Notes: generated from the letters alone by a model not told the origin. A DNA stretch of 20,789 nucleotides from Hypsibius dujardini (GCA_001579985.1 LRSR01004041.1:1-20789), one strand, 5' to 3'; shown: positions 1 through 9,873, counted from the first letter of the stretch. A program made the numbers and translations.

Positions 1-1
1 G

Positions 2-169
2 TACTGTTGTGGATGTGAATGCCAATCGTTCATTGATAAGGGAGTCCCATTCCATCCGCCTGACCTGGATGAGCTGGAACGACAAATCGGTCAAGCGGAA
101 AACAACGACTATATTGCTAAATATTTTTCTTTCATTAATGAGATTGGGGAGCGAAACTCGCTCTGCTGA
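2..169 (+). CDS. possible 3' terminal exon of an upstream gene (partial, unknown)
   Basis: An open frame enters from the left edge and ends at TGA 167-169, giving a 55-residue C-terminal piece. It begins with a cysteine cluster (C-C-G-C-E-C) and continues with an acidic, probably helical stretch containing PPDLDELERQ and a final Cys. Composition looks coding: no low complexity, mixed charged and hydrophobic residues. I do not recognise a family. No acceptor is visible because the exon would begin outside the window. It could also be a chance open frame at the edge. Confidence 0.35.
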   Translation, partial: YCCGCECQSFIDKGVPFHPPDLDELERQIGQAENNDYIAKYFSFINEIGERNSLC

Positions 170-469
170 AACCAGATTGCTCGTACTTCTGAAGTAATAA
201 TGTGTGCGGGTATTTTTGGTTTTATCTAATTCACCAGCATGAGTACGCTGAGCTACTTTAATTGCTTAACATAGACTTGTCCGAATTAGAGTATGAAGTT
301 CGTATCGTATACAGCGCTTTGTTTTGTCCCTCACTGCAAACGCCTGCACCAATCACTTAATCAATCCAGTCCCATTATTATTGAGTGGCTTAATTTATTT
401 CACTTCTTTTTCTGCTGGTGATCCAGTAGGTCTTTTGATGAACTGGGCCTTCCCGTCCGCCACTCGCAC
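170..469. other. intergenic / 5' flank of the TMTC3-like gene
   Basis: About 300 bp with no convincing coding signal. It must hold the promoter and 5' UTR of the gene starting at 470, but I see no clear TATA box or initiator. Nothing else supported. Confidence 0.4.
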
Positions 470-3340
470 ATGGATTCATCCGAAAGCGACGAATCCGATG
501 GAAGTGTCCCCATTGGCCATGTAACCGTTGGAAGACGCCATAATTCTACCGCAGCAGCAGCACCGCGGCAATGGATTTATTACGCGGGTGCACTGGTTGT
601 GCTGTCCCTGGCTTGCTTCTCCAATGTCGGCGATTGCGAGCTGGTTTTCGACGACATCTCAGCCATCAAGGAGAATAAAGATCTTCGACCGACGCAGCCG
701 CTGTGGAATTTGCTGTTCAATGACTTCTGGGGAACACCCATGTCCAAGGTAGAACGTTTGCTTTTGTGTGAAATTTTTATGGTTAGAACGGTACGTTGAT
801 TGATGGATTGAAACATTATGGATGTATTCGACAAATTCACGAGCATACAATTGGGTTGATTGATGGATTGAAACATTATGGATGTATTCGACAAATTCAC
901 GAGCATACAATTGGGTTGATTGGTGGATCAATGAGCGAAGAACTTTCGAGTTTACGCATCCATCCAACATCGCCGTGGACGAAGATATGGCATGAACCAA
1001 AATGTGAACATCGCATTTAAGATTAAACTGTGCATTTGCACGATTCATCAAGCCATCACTGAAAAACGAGATTAAAGCGGTGTTCAGTTTACTGGCTTTA
1101 ACGCGTGATTGACAAGTGTTTGATTGATTGATTTACTCTTTGAGTTGATTTTCGATTCCTTAATTGGATACTACTTTGTTTGATTGATTGATTAACTCTA
1201 TAACTTGAGTTTCGATTGCTTGATTAATTGCTTAACTCTTTGACCTGTCTTTCGATAGCTTGATTGGATAATACTTCGTTGATTGACTAACTTCGAGATT
1301 GTTCACACTGACCATGTGGTCGTTTGGTGGATTGGTGATTATATGGATTTAGATTGCTTGCCTTACTACTTGCGTTTTCAAGCATCATATTTCATCTTAA
1401 GTTTCTTTTGCAGGAAAACAGCCACAAGTCTTATCGCCCGTTCACCGTGCTGACGTTCAGATGGAATTACGCTCTGCATGGACTGGATCCCTTTGGATAT
1501 CATGTGACAAATGTCGTTCTCCATGCCATAAACTCGGCTCTCGTTTTCAGGTATGATATACTGTATGAGGCAAAGTCTGTGTTTCGGCTCACCCTCCACT
1601 TGGTCGATAAATCGGCTCACTCATGGGGTTCTCTTTCATGAAGGCTGCTTGATTGTATGATTTCTAGAAGTGCTATAGTATACTAGGATATGGTACAGCA
1701 AATCAAACAATCAAGCACCCGCCATCAAGAAGAAACCCATGAGTGAGCCGATTTATCGACCAAGTGGAGGGTGAGCCGAAATACAGACTTTGCCTCATAC
1801 TGAAATGACGCTAATGAGCCGATATCTGCTCGTCCACTACTGTATTCAGTTTGTTTGTTTCACCTTCACATTCGTTGTCTGCTTTTGCATTTCTTCAACC
1901 TTGTATGACTGAAACTCGGCTACGATCTGTGTCCAACTTGTCCTCTTTTCCACAGACTGTATACAATTTTCGTACCGCGTTCCGGAGCCTTTGTTGGGGC
2001 CTTATTGTTTGCCGTTCAGCCGATTCATTCAGAAGCGGTACGTTGTGACCTTGCAGCAATGTCAAATAAATATGATTGTTAAAAGTATTTTTATACAATC
2101 TAGGTTACCGGTGTTGTGGGACGGTGTGAGATGCTTTCGACCATGTTTGCCATACTTTTGTTCCTGATCGGCACCAGTGCGACAGTTAAAGGTAGACGCT
2201 GACTGTGGTTTCAAGAAGCATGAAGTTTCTCTGCCTAACTACGTCTTTGTTTATTTTTCTATGGGTAATTTTGTCTGTCACTCTGTCTGCGTCTGTCTAT
2301 CTGCCTGTCTGCGTGTCTGTCTGCGTGTCTGTCACTCTGTCGGTCGTCTGTCTATCTGCGTGTCTGCGTGTCTGTGTCTGTCTGTCTGACCTTCAATCAG
2401 CCTATCTGTCTGTTTGTCTGTCTCTCTGAATGTCTGTTTGTCTGTTTGTTTGTCTGTACGGATGCTGGCCATCGTGTAAGCATTCTCATGTCATTCAAAG
2501 TTTGAAATTCAATCCAATTTTAGTTTGGACACGGAACGTGACAATGCCCTTTCTGCTGTTCTTGGCTTTGTTCAGCAAGGAGCAAGGAATTACTATTACA
2601 GCGATCTGTGCGGTTTATGAGATCTTCTGTCGCCAGCAGGTTGGCAACGTTATGAGCGGAACCACAGTATACGGCGTGGGTTTAGGTTCATATTCACATC
2701 TAACAATACAATTCGTATTTCTTTTCAGCTCATGTGGTCGGATGTTATGATAGGCATTCGAGATCTCGTGCGTGAAAAGCCAAAACTCCATCCAGCTTTC
2801 GGCAGGGCCGCCGGTCGATTATGGGCACTGGGAGCTGCAACTATTGTCCTGCTATTGTGGCGACTGCGCATCATGAAGGGACAACTTCCGGTTTTCACGG
2901 CTTTCGACAATCCTGCCTCCACTTCCACGTTTCCGACCAAGCACCTGACCTACATCTATCTCCTTCCGCTCAATCTCTGGCTGCTCATCTTTCCCAACCC
3001 CCTACTGTGTGATTACACCATGGGGGCAGTTCCGCTTGTCAAATCGTTCGCTGACCCGCGAAATTTGGCGACCGTCCTTTTTGCTTTTGCTATTGCAAAG
3101 CTATCCGTTCGGTATGTTTGTGGAGAAGGAGAAAGGGTGGCTGTAGTAAATTGATGTATATGTTTATGGCTGTTTATCTGGCCGTCTGCCGGTCTGTTTG
3201 CATTTTTGTCTGTATTTTTGTCTGCCTGTCTCTGTTGATTTGTCTGTTTGGCTATATGTCTATTGTCTGTTTGTATGTCTAATTTTTTTGCTTGATTGTC
3301 TTCCTGTCTGCCTGCCTGTTTATTTCTCTGTCTGTTTGAG

Positions 3341-3372
<32 letters not shown>

Positions 3373-5354
3373 AAGCTAGCTTGTGATATTTACAGTCTCT
3401 GTCTGTTTGTTTGTCTGTCTGTCTTGAGATAATTTCTGTCTCCATCTAACCCCCCTGTTTTATGCTTTACTGTCTCCCGTTTCGGTAGAGCGTTGAACTC
3501 AAATTGCCTGGAAGATCGATGCGCCCTGCTGATGTCCCTCTCCTGGATCGTGTTTCCATTTTTACCGGCGTCCAACCTCTTCTTTCCTGTTGGATTCGTT
3601 GTTGCGGAGCGGATATTGTATATGCCATCTGTTGGATTTTGTCTACTCGTCGCCTATGGTTATCCCCGCGTTGTACGGTTAGTCACCTCACGACAAGTTG
3701 GCCTGAAATACATCGGCACACTTTCCGTCACCATTGCCGTATTGGCGTTTGGACTGCGAACCTACGTCCGGAACGGCGATTGGAAGAGTGAGCATACCTT
3801 GTTCCGGTCTGGGTTGAAAGTCACCCAAGCCAACGCCAAAATCTGGAACAACATTGGGCACGCTCTGGAGAAAGACAAGAACCTCTCCGCGGCTCTGGTC
3901 TTTTTTACCAGTGCCACCACTGCGCAGCCCGATGATATCGGAGCGTGGAACAACGTCGGACGGACATTGAATGCTCTGAACCGGTCGGTCGAAGCCGAAG
4001 CGGCGTTTCGGACGGCGAAAGCGCTGCTCCCACAACCAAAGCCCGGGCAGAAGTACCAGACGAGGATAGCACCGGCACATCTGAATGTCTTTTTGAATTT
4101 GGGCGCGATCATGGCCCGGAACCCGGCCAGATTGGAGGAAGCCGATCAGATTCTTCGTCAGGCCATCAGTTTGCGGTCCGATTACGTGGATGCCTATATC
4201 AATCGCGGGGATGTCCTGTTGAAGATGAATCGCACTGATGAGGCGGTGGCGGTTTACAAAAAGGCGCTGGAGTTTAATGCCGAAAACCCAGATGTCTTTT
4301 ACAATCTGGCCATAGTCTATCTGGAGCGGCAGGATCCGAATACCGCGCTAGAGTTTTTCAACAAGGCACTGAGCGTCAAGCCAGATCATCAGGTAGATGA
4401 CTAAATAATTGTTTCGTTGGACTACTAATTTTGCAGACATCCTGTAGTGTTTTACGCCAGCCTTATTTCTTCACAGTTGGCCCTCCTGAATTCGGCGGTT
4501 TTAATGGGGGAGATGAAGAAGCTAGAGTATCATGGAACCATCGAGCAACGGTACGCTTTCTTTTGCCAAATTGTGTGTTGTCTTTTTGGACTGTAGTATT
4601 TGTCACCAGTCACTTTTACATTACTTTCTGATTTATCCCTTATGTCTTTGCAGCTTAAAAGATGTCTTGAAAATGGAGCAGAATCCGAATGCCTACTTCC
4701 AAATGGGCCTCCTCATGATGGATCGAAGTGATCCTGTTGGGGCGGAGCAGTTCTTCCGGAAGACCATCGAGCTGAAAGAGGATCACAAAAGTGCGCTGTT
4801 TAACATCGCCCTGTTGCTGAATAATCGGAAAAAGCAAGACGAAGCCCTTCCGTTCCTGTTGCGTCTGGTCCGCGTAAGTACTCTGCGCGAACTGGTACAT
4901 GGGTTTCGCATCGTGAATATCGGGAGGCCAATTTAGTTATTACATAATATGTCTTGTAGGATAACGAAGATCACATCAAAGGATGGATCTTACTCGGAGA
5001 CATCTACATCAACCAGATGAAAAACTATACGGCAGCCGAAGCGGTAAGTCGCAGTTGTCCCGGGCCGTTTAACGAGCGTTACGAGTACATGCACCTAATG
5101 TTGAATTGTTTGTGCAGGCATACCGACAGGTTTTAATTGTCGAACCCGATAACTTCCAAGCCTTACACAACTACTGCGTCACCTTGGTAGAGCAGAATAA
5201 GTTCGCTGCCGCGGAGACGTGCATGGGAGACTTGGCAGAGAAGATGAAGGATGATCGGGGCTACTTGACGACGCACTTTAAGACCATTTTCGATCGTCTA
5301 CATCGGAGGAAATTGATCCACGAAAACGACGGGACTGTTCCGGTCTTCAAATAA
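470..5354 (+). CDS. TMTC3: TMTC3-like protein O-mannosyltransferase (11 exons, 867 aa)
   Basis: Exons: 470-748, 1414-1550, 1956-2037, 2104-2191, 2524-2639, 2729-3111, 3489-4392, 4477-4550, 4654-4873, 4960-5043, 5118-5354 (TAA). All phases join into one 867-aa frame, close to the roughly 915 aa of vertebrate TMTC3. TMTC proteins are multi-pass ER enzymes that transfer O-mannose to cadherins and related proteins. Visible features: first luminal loop with FDDISAI (acidic DD pair) and NDFWGTPM; SHKSYRPFTVLTFRWN; AVQPIHSEAVTGVVGR; SKEQGIT; the DUF1736 region near residues 285-345 with FDNPAS, LPLNLWLL and CDYTMGAVPLV; FFPVGFVVAERILYMPS; then tandem TPRs from about residue 477 to the end (WNNIGHALEKDKN, AYINRGDVLLKMNR, VFYNLAIVYLERQDP). 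The match to TMTC3 rather than TMTC1, 2 or 4 rests on remembered signatures such as DFWGTPM and SHKSYRP. The start ATG precedes a short Ser/Asp-rich tail and the first membrane segment. No frame breaks seen. Confidence 0.95.
749..1413 (+). repeat. TMTC3 intron 1: 60-bp tandem duplication and TTGA-rich tract
   Basis: Intron of 665 bp. Two perfectly identical 60-bp units lie at 795-854 and 855-914, followed by about 12 bp of a third. From about 1105 to 1300 there are degenerate TTGATTGA clusters alternating with TTTCGATTGCTTGAT-type units. The open frames through the duplication only reflect that 60 is divisible by three. Confidence 0.9.
1563..1800. repeat. 238-bp foldback element in TMTC3 intron 2
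   Basis: The left arm starting GTATGAGGCAAAGTCTGT at 1563 is the reverse complement of the segment ending at 1800. About the first 66 bp of each arm match with one substitution. Looser pairing (TGCTTGATTG / CAATCAAGCA) continues inward toward a small loop near 1680-1700. It lies between the donor at 1551 and the acceptor ending at 1955. Non-autonomous inverted-repeat transposon or foldback; no coding capacity. Confidence 0.9.
2192..2523 (+). repeat. TMTC3 intron 4 with TCTG tetranucleotide array
   Basis: From about 2275 to 2460 the intron is a degenerate (TCTG)n array with TGCG, TTTG and TATC variants. The open frames across it (Ser/Val/Cys/Leu repeats) are simple-repeat artefacts. Confidence 0.9.
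3112..3488 (+). repeat. TMTC3 intron 6 with TCTG tetranucleotide array
   Basis: A degenerate (TCTG)n array runs from about 3180 to 3425, with its purest block near 3340-3372. The acceptor used is at 3487-3488, which keeps frame with exon 7; the AG two bases further on would shift it. Confidence 0.9.
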
Positions 5355-6105
5355 CCCGTCGCTGCTGGCTGAGCATGAGCGATGCGCGTTTTCACTCTTT
5401 TATCACTGTGATATTTACCTTGTGAATCTCAACTGTTTTTAGCCTTTTTAACTGGTGTTTTTCATTGTGGGGGCACTTGACAGTCCTGCGTGGGGGGGGG
5501 GGCACTTGACAGTCCTGCGTGCGGAGGGCAGTGACTGTCTGTGGTCAGGTTGGTCCTCCAACGAGCTGTCTTGTCTTGTACGTACCGTGGAGGTTTTGCA
5601 ATACATTTTACTAATATCCAAAATGAAATTAGAAATGGCAAAAAACTAAAATGCAAAAGTGGCATGCCTGTTTGATCTCACTCCTGCATGACCGATGTTT
5701 AGGCTTGCTGCTGACTTGTGAGAGATGTCTGACTGGATTGGGGTGTCGTTTAATGTTGTGCCACACGGACGAAATGCTTGGCTGAAAAGAGTCAAACCAT
5801 TTCTCTCGTTCAATGCATTGCTTCCATGTACTGGCCGAGTAAAGTGGCTTAACTCGGGTCAGCCAAGCTTTCTGACCATGTGCAGGCCCAACTGCTTCTG
5901 GTGCTATCATTCCTCTTTCCCAACCATTGCAGTCACGCATCACTCCGGCTATTTATAAGCAGCACACAAAGAAAACATACGACTATACAATCAGCTTCGG
6001 TGCAGGAGGATCGTACAACTATTCCCGCGACGTTATCGAAAATAAACCAACAGATTGTTTCGTCACAATCAGTCAATCAAACGAGAACCCATAACAGCCG
6101 AAAGC
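5355..6105. other. intergenic between TMTC3 and convergent small gene
   Basis: Holds the 3' flanks of two convergent genes. There is a 29-bp-period short duplication (23-bp copies at 5470-5492 and 5499-5521, separated by a G run at 5492-5502) and one copy of the dispersed inverted-repeat element (5762-5882). No clear AATAAA for TMTC3 was seen. No convincing gene. Confidence 0.6.
5762..5882. mobile_element. MITE-like inverted-repeat element, copy 1 (121 bp)
   Basis: The arms begin CACACGGACGAAATGCTTGG on the left and, read on the other strand, CACATGGTCAGAAAGCTTGG on the right. Both continue with GCTGA, then a GAGT(T/C)AA block. Same family as copies at 7160-7269 and 15397-15518. No coding capacity; target-site duplication not clear. 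Confidence 0.7.
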
Positions 6106-6727
6106 TCATTCAGGTTGCTTTCGGGGGAGACGGCGCTCCATGGAGAAATTATTGGGAGTATAAGGATCATAACCCCCGGTCGAGACCAGCAGTACCGGTT
6201 CATCCTTGTCCACGAGGAAATCCTTCTGGTAGGTCTTTGGATTTGTTCGGAGAGCGACTGGGACATAAGGTTTTGCGTAGGGCTTCAGTTCGATCGTATA
6301 ATAAATGGCATAGGAGATGGCAAAACCGGAGGCGATGGATAACACCCAATGCGTCAAGTTTGCACCCCGCGGAAGTCGAGCATTGCTCGTAACCTACGAA
6401 AGAAGACAAAGTAAAGAAAATTCAACTATCGCAGCGAACAGTTGACTGCTTGATTGATTGATTGAAAAGGTGTCACATGAGTGTAAATAATTCTGATCGG
6501 AAATTGGTTGCGTTTTCTGTCTCACAGGGCATCGCCAACGGAATTTTCGGGGATCGCATACCTGCTTCAACCCTACGGGAAAACGAATAGGCTCCTGGAG
6601 TTTGTGGCGAATTTCCTACGGCACAAAGGGAGACATTTGTTTTTTTGCAGAGGAACGATTTGTCTTGATGTGCAACTCTGTACGGTACCTGCGGTCGGAC
6701 ATCGGGATCCGACGAGTGAAGCGACAT
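6106..6727 (-). CDS. small single-pass membrane protein, 126 aa (unknown family)
   Basis: Three exons on the minus strand: 6727-6689 (ATG, 13 codons), 6615-6562 (18 codons), 6393-6106 (95 codons plus TGA). Every junction is phase 0. Donors are GTACCG and GTATGC; acceptors are GCCGTAG and TTTCGTAG. The 73-bp and 168-bp introns are normal for this locus. The protein has a soluble N-terminus, then LPRGANLTHW, one membrane segment (VLSIASGFAISYAIYYTI, roughly residues 49-66), then PYAKPYVPVALR and a polar C-terminal tail with GGYDPYTPNNF. Size and topology resemble small inner mitochondrial membrane subunits, but I cannot name a family. It shares a pattern with the next minus-strand gene (7691-8189). 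Alternative: the last exon alone is real and the 5' exons differ. Confidence 0.6.
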
Positions 6728-7690
6728 TTTCTTTCTGAAGTTTCGCCCGAACAATCAGGAGTCAAGAAATAGATATGTTTTATAGAGCGGGATGTGCAAT
6801 TAATGGGCAGAAATTGGATCAAAACTGAAAACTATATTTTGATTTTGCATGCTCCCGATTTCGCTGAATGATCTTCCAAATGCTGTCTCCCCGTTCTAGG
6901 GGATAACCTAATGCTGCATGTTTACTTTCTACCTGAATGATAGGCTTTCACTAGGCAATCTCCCTCACGGATACACACATAGCCAAAACCTTCTAAGTGA
7001 TATTGTACAAGTCTTATTACAAATAGCATCAAATAGCATAGAGGAGTAACTCCTACTGGATTGTTTGCTTGGTGGTTGTAAATACAGCAGTTCAAGGTTC
7101 TAGTCATGTGCTAACGGTAGGAAGTACAACACATATTGTATTGTTCGTTACACTGTACCCACGTGGCCAAAAATCTTGGCTGATTGAGTTAAACCCACTC
7201 TTTTAGTACCTAGTACTAATAATACGAGAGTGGCTTTCACTTGGTCGGCCAAGAATTTTTGCCAAAGTGTTTAAACGCAGCAAAGAGGTAACGCTGTAAT
7301 AAGCAACACCACCAGGCCATAATATATTTGATAGGTCCCCGGATCCCGTCATATATATATCGTGACCAGGCGGTCAGTACTGCTACCACGGAACAGCTGA
7401 TCATAAACGCCAATTGCTATCACATTCACATCAACCATCATTCCATTCGCTGTTTTCTCTTCACTTCCGTTACAAATTCCCAAAAACAAAACTGTAGCAC
7501 ATCGAAAGTGACAAAAAATCAACACAAGAACCACACGGTACACGCTAGGGAACAACCGAAAACTCCAGAAAACACAGCTGCTGCTTTTTACAATGCTTCA
7601 CGCAAGATATAATGTCGGCTGGTAGAGCTTTCCATGTCCGGAGCCACCGTTACGCCGGAACGGTGCGCTCCAAGCGGGCCGGAAGGAGAA
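6728..7690. other. gap between the two small minus-strand genes
   Basis: AT-rich flank holding the upstream region of the 126-aa gene and the 3' flank of the 98-aa gene, plus inverted-repeat copy 2 at 7160-7269. I found no further coding signal; the short open frames on both strands have no recognisable features. Confidence 0.5.
7160..7269. mobile_element. MITE-like inverted-repeat element, copy 2 (110 bp)
   Basis: Left arm CACGTGGCCAAAAATCTTGG pairs with a right arm that reads CACTTTGGCAAAAATTCTTG on the other strand. Both then carry GCTGATTGAGTTAAACCCACTCT or a close variant. The centre has a TAGTACCTAGTACTA palindrome. Same family as copies 1 and 3. Confidence 0.75.
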
Positions 7691-8189
7691 TCATTGAGTC
7701 TGTTTCGCATATTTCCCTTCGAGTTTTTTGCCCCGATCGGGACCGAGGCCAACATCATCGTAACCGATGCCGCGCCTTCCCATCGGGACGTATGGACCCG
7801 GCATCACGTACGTCTTGTAAGCATAATACCCAACTGCTAGTGCCACGAGTCCACCGACAAGCGTCGGTCCTCTGCCGAACCTTCCCGGCCCGCGAGGAAA
7901 ATCGGGGCGACGCGGACCTGAAAATAGTCAATCAGTCAATCAATCAGTCAATCAGTCAATCAACCAGTCAACCAGTCAATCAATCAGTCAATCAAGCCTT
8001 TATGTTGACACGGTAGCAATCTTCCCATATGCAAGCTCAATGGTCGCTCTTAGGGGCCAAAGAATGCGACAAACTGTTGAGCTAAAACCTTTACATAACG
8101 TAGAGATTAATATGCTTACCTGTTCCCGAGCCAGCGCTTGTTTTTGACGGCGGTGGATATTGAGACTCTGGCAGCGTGTTAATAACCAT
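7691..8189 (-). CDS. small single-pass membrane protein, 98 aa (unknown family)
   Basis: Two exons on the minus strand: 8189-8120 (ATG, 23 codons plus 1 nt) and 7917-7691 (ends TGA). The donor is GTAAGC and the acceptor TTTTCAG; the split codon is GGT (Gly). The protein starts with a Pro/Ser/Gly-rich leader, then RRPDFPRGPGRFGRGP, one membrane segment TLVGGLVALAVGYYAYKTYV (about residues 40-59), then PGPYVPMGRRGIGYDDVG and a basic tail. The arrangement PRG, membrane helix ending in tyrosines, then PYVP is shared with the 126-aa protein encoded next door. The basic, proline-rich N-terminus would suit an organelle inner-membrane protein, but this is inference. Family not recognised. The start lies about 525 bp head-to-head from the dicistronic gene at 8715. 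Confidence 0.65.
7918..8119 (-). repeat. intron with (CAATCAGT)n-type array
   Basis: The 202-bp intron of the 98-aa gene contains, at about 7927-7995, alternating GTCAATCA and CAGTCAAT units on the plus strand. It is related to the TTGA arrays seen elsewhere in the window. Confidence 0.85.
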
Positions 8190-8714
8190 TGTGCGGATGG
8201 GACGATTTCAAAAACGGAAGATGGAAGAAATAGATGGCAGAGAAACTTGTTATGCTGCGCGTGGTTTATGCCTACAAACTTTCAAAGAATTTGGTGTACT
8301 AGTGCTCAAGAGAAGAATGTAAATCAGTTGTGAGTAGACCCGGTTGATCTCCGGAAATCACTCCTTTTTTCTCGCTCGATTTAAACGTCGTCCTGAGTGA
8401 TCAGGAACGGTGTGCGAAATGAGCATGCGAAATACGAAGTTTTCCCTGTATATACCGGGCAGCACTGCTAGCAAGCATTCTGCAGGGAAAACACCCAAAC
8501 ACTCCGTGCAAAAAGATGATTTTGGCTCGAACTTGGGACATTTCAGCATTTTCTGCCGCAAGTGTGTGATCGGTCGGTTGATTAACGTCGGTCCGACTTA
8601 ACACCAAATTAACGACGACAATCAGCTGTTTCCTAGATTTTTTCTGCAATTTTAATTTGATCATATTTTGGTCCCGACGCACATTTATCTGCGAAGATGC
8701 GGCGGTAAAGTGAG
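8190..8714. promoter_or_regulatory. divergent intergenic region of two small genes
   Basis: 525 bp separates the start codons of two divergently transcribed small-protein genes, so it is the probable site of a shared or back-to-back promoter. I see no unambiguous TATA box. A mini upstream ORF lies at 8697-8708, just before the plus-strand start. Confidence 0.4.
8697..8708 (+). other. four-codon upstream ORF (M-R-R-stop)
   Basis: ATG CGG CGG TAA ends six bases before the ATG at 8715. If it is in the mRNA, ribosomes meet it first. Its tiny size permits reinitiation or leaky scanning. Confidence 0.4.
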
Positions 8715-8921
8715 ATGTTTGATTTCAAGCAGCTCTTTCTAAGCGGATTGTTTGTCATCTCCATTCTCGGCGGTGCATACACCTTTAGGCCTGCCATTCT
8801 CAGGGAACTCGAGCTGGAGAAGCAACGACAGTTGCAGCGCGACAACCAAAACAATATCGAAACATCCGGTGGGGGTAGCGAATCTAGCGATCCTATTCTC
8901 AAGGATGTCCAGTCGAAATAA
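8715..8921 (+). CDS. PIGBOS-like single-pass microprotein, 68 aa
   Basis: Uninterrupted 68-codon ORF (ATG 8715, TAA 8919-8921). It has an N-terminal membrane segment (about residues 6-24, LFLSGLFVISILGGAYTFRP), then a strongly charged helix RELELEKQRQLQR and a polar Gly/Ser tail. The order of short hydrophobic helix, G-G-x-Y-x-F-x-P, then charged coil resembles PIGBOS1, an outer mitochondrial membrane microprotein involved in ER-mitochondria contact and the unfolded protein response. The resemblance is by eye and short, so the name is tentative. The ORF contains no internal ATG before the start of the next ORF, which overlaps its last 17 bases in another frame. The start has a purine at -3 (G). 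A different small mitochondrial protein family is possible. Confidence 0.55.
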   Translation: MFDFKQLFLSGLFVISILGGAYTFRPAILRELELEKQRQLQRDNQNNIETSGGGSESSDPILKDVQSK

Positions 8922-9522
8922 GGACGGCAAAACACCGCACACCAACACCACCGGCGCCAGCGGACAGTTCACCAACACATCAGCTCAACCTCCGCCATCC
9001 TCCAACAAATGGGGCGACGGAAGCGGCTGGAGTCCTTTGAACTCATCCAACCGGTAATGCTTTTATATTTTTATATTGTTATATTATAATTATTATTATT
9101 AAAATGCATTATTAAAATATTAATAGTCTGTCTATATTAAAAACCCTGTTTTCAATTGTTTTATTTTAATTGAGTAATTTAATTTTTATAAATTTATCCT
9201 TTTAAATCAATTTATATCAATATTGGACATCAATTTGGAATGATTTGGAATGATCGCCGCCGGGTTTAAAATATAGTACTATATTAGTACTAAAGTGAAA
9301 TTAAATTTTATTTAATAAGTACCAGCATCTCGCTCTCACAGGCCCATCTTCACCATCCGACCGCCGCTCACTCGGGCGGACCTTCCCTGGAAGATGAAGA
9401 CGCGGTGGTATGTCGCCCTTTATGTTGTAGTCGTGGGGGGTTATTGGACATATCTCAAGTGGAGAGATCAACCGGCAATGCCGCCGAGAGCAGAAGCAGA
9501 CGACCGCGCTGCCGTCACATGA
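8905..9522 (+). CDS. second cistron: single-pass membrane protein, 109 aa
   Basis: Two exons: 8905-9053 and 9342-9522 (TGA). The donor is GTAATG, the acceptor CTCACAG, and the split codon is CGG. The first half is a disordered Ser/Thr/Asn/Pro-rich stretch ending GDGSGWSPLNSSN. The second half reads PIFTIRPPLTRADLPWK, then a membrane helix WYVALYVVVVGGYWTYL (about residues 75-91) and an acidic tail. The ATG is inside the 3' end of the PIGBOS-like ORF, in the +1 frame, with A at -3. The IRPP...W..YLKW pattern is vaguely like short complex I accessory subunits (NDUFC1 type), but I would not assign it. Alternative: the true start lies elsewhere, or the two ORFs are one gene split by an indel; the complete stop codon and good start context argue against a split. 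Confidence 0.6.
9054..9341 (+). other. very AT-rich intron of the dicistronic gene
   Basis: The 288-bp intron is dominated by TTATA/TTATTATTA runs and is far more AT-rich than its flanking exons. A short dyad (TAGTACTATATTAGTACTA) lies near 9273-9291. No other feature seen. Confidence 0.7.
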
Positions 9523-9781
9523 GTTTCGGACGGTGGTATTGCTGGCGAGATGACCCGACGGGATCTGAAAATGAAGTAGAAAAAAGTGCTGTCGACTTTT
9601 GCGGATGCTGTCGCAGGATCGATTCGGAGTGGCGTGGGAATGAAAGAGAGAAACATGGTTTGGTTTTATATTGTGATGTTGTTCTTCCCCTCTTGATTGA
9701 TTGGTCTCTTATTAGTGTGCACTTAGTGTGCTCTCGGTCTGAGCTAAATTGACACATAAGTGCCGGCTGTCCGGCGTGTGA

Positions 9782-9873
9782 CGTGATTGATTGCTTGATT
9801 GATGGATGTTTGGTCCAGCGATGCTGTCGTGATTGATTGCTTGATTGATGGATATTTGGTCCATCGATGCTTT
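9782..9873. repeat. 46-bp tandem duplication
   Basis: Two units beginning CGTGATTGATTGCTTGATTG with about three substitutions between them, followed by the first few bases of a third. Built on the TTGA motif common in this window. Confidence 0.9.

Noticed and set aside
795-926. Direct repeats resembling a CRISPR array
   Set aside because: Contiguous 60-bp tandem units with no spacers, within a eukaryotic intron.
3688-4112. Minus-strand open frames opposite TMTC3 exon 7
   Set aside because: Antisense shadows of a well-supported TPR-encoding exon.
5880-6392. 170-codon plus-strand open frame
   Set aside because: Antisense to the last exon of the 126-aa gene and passes through a MITE end; no domain signature.
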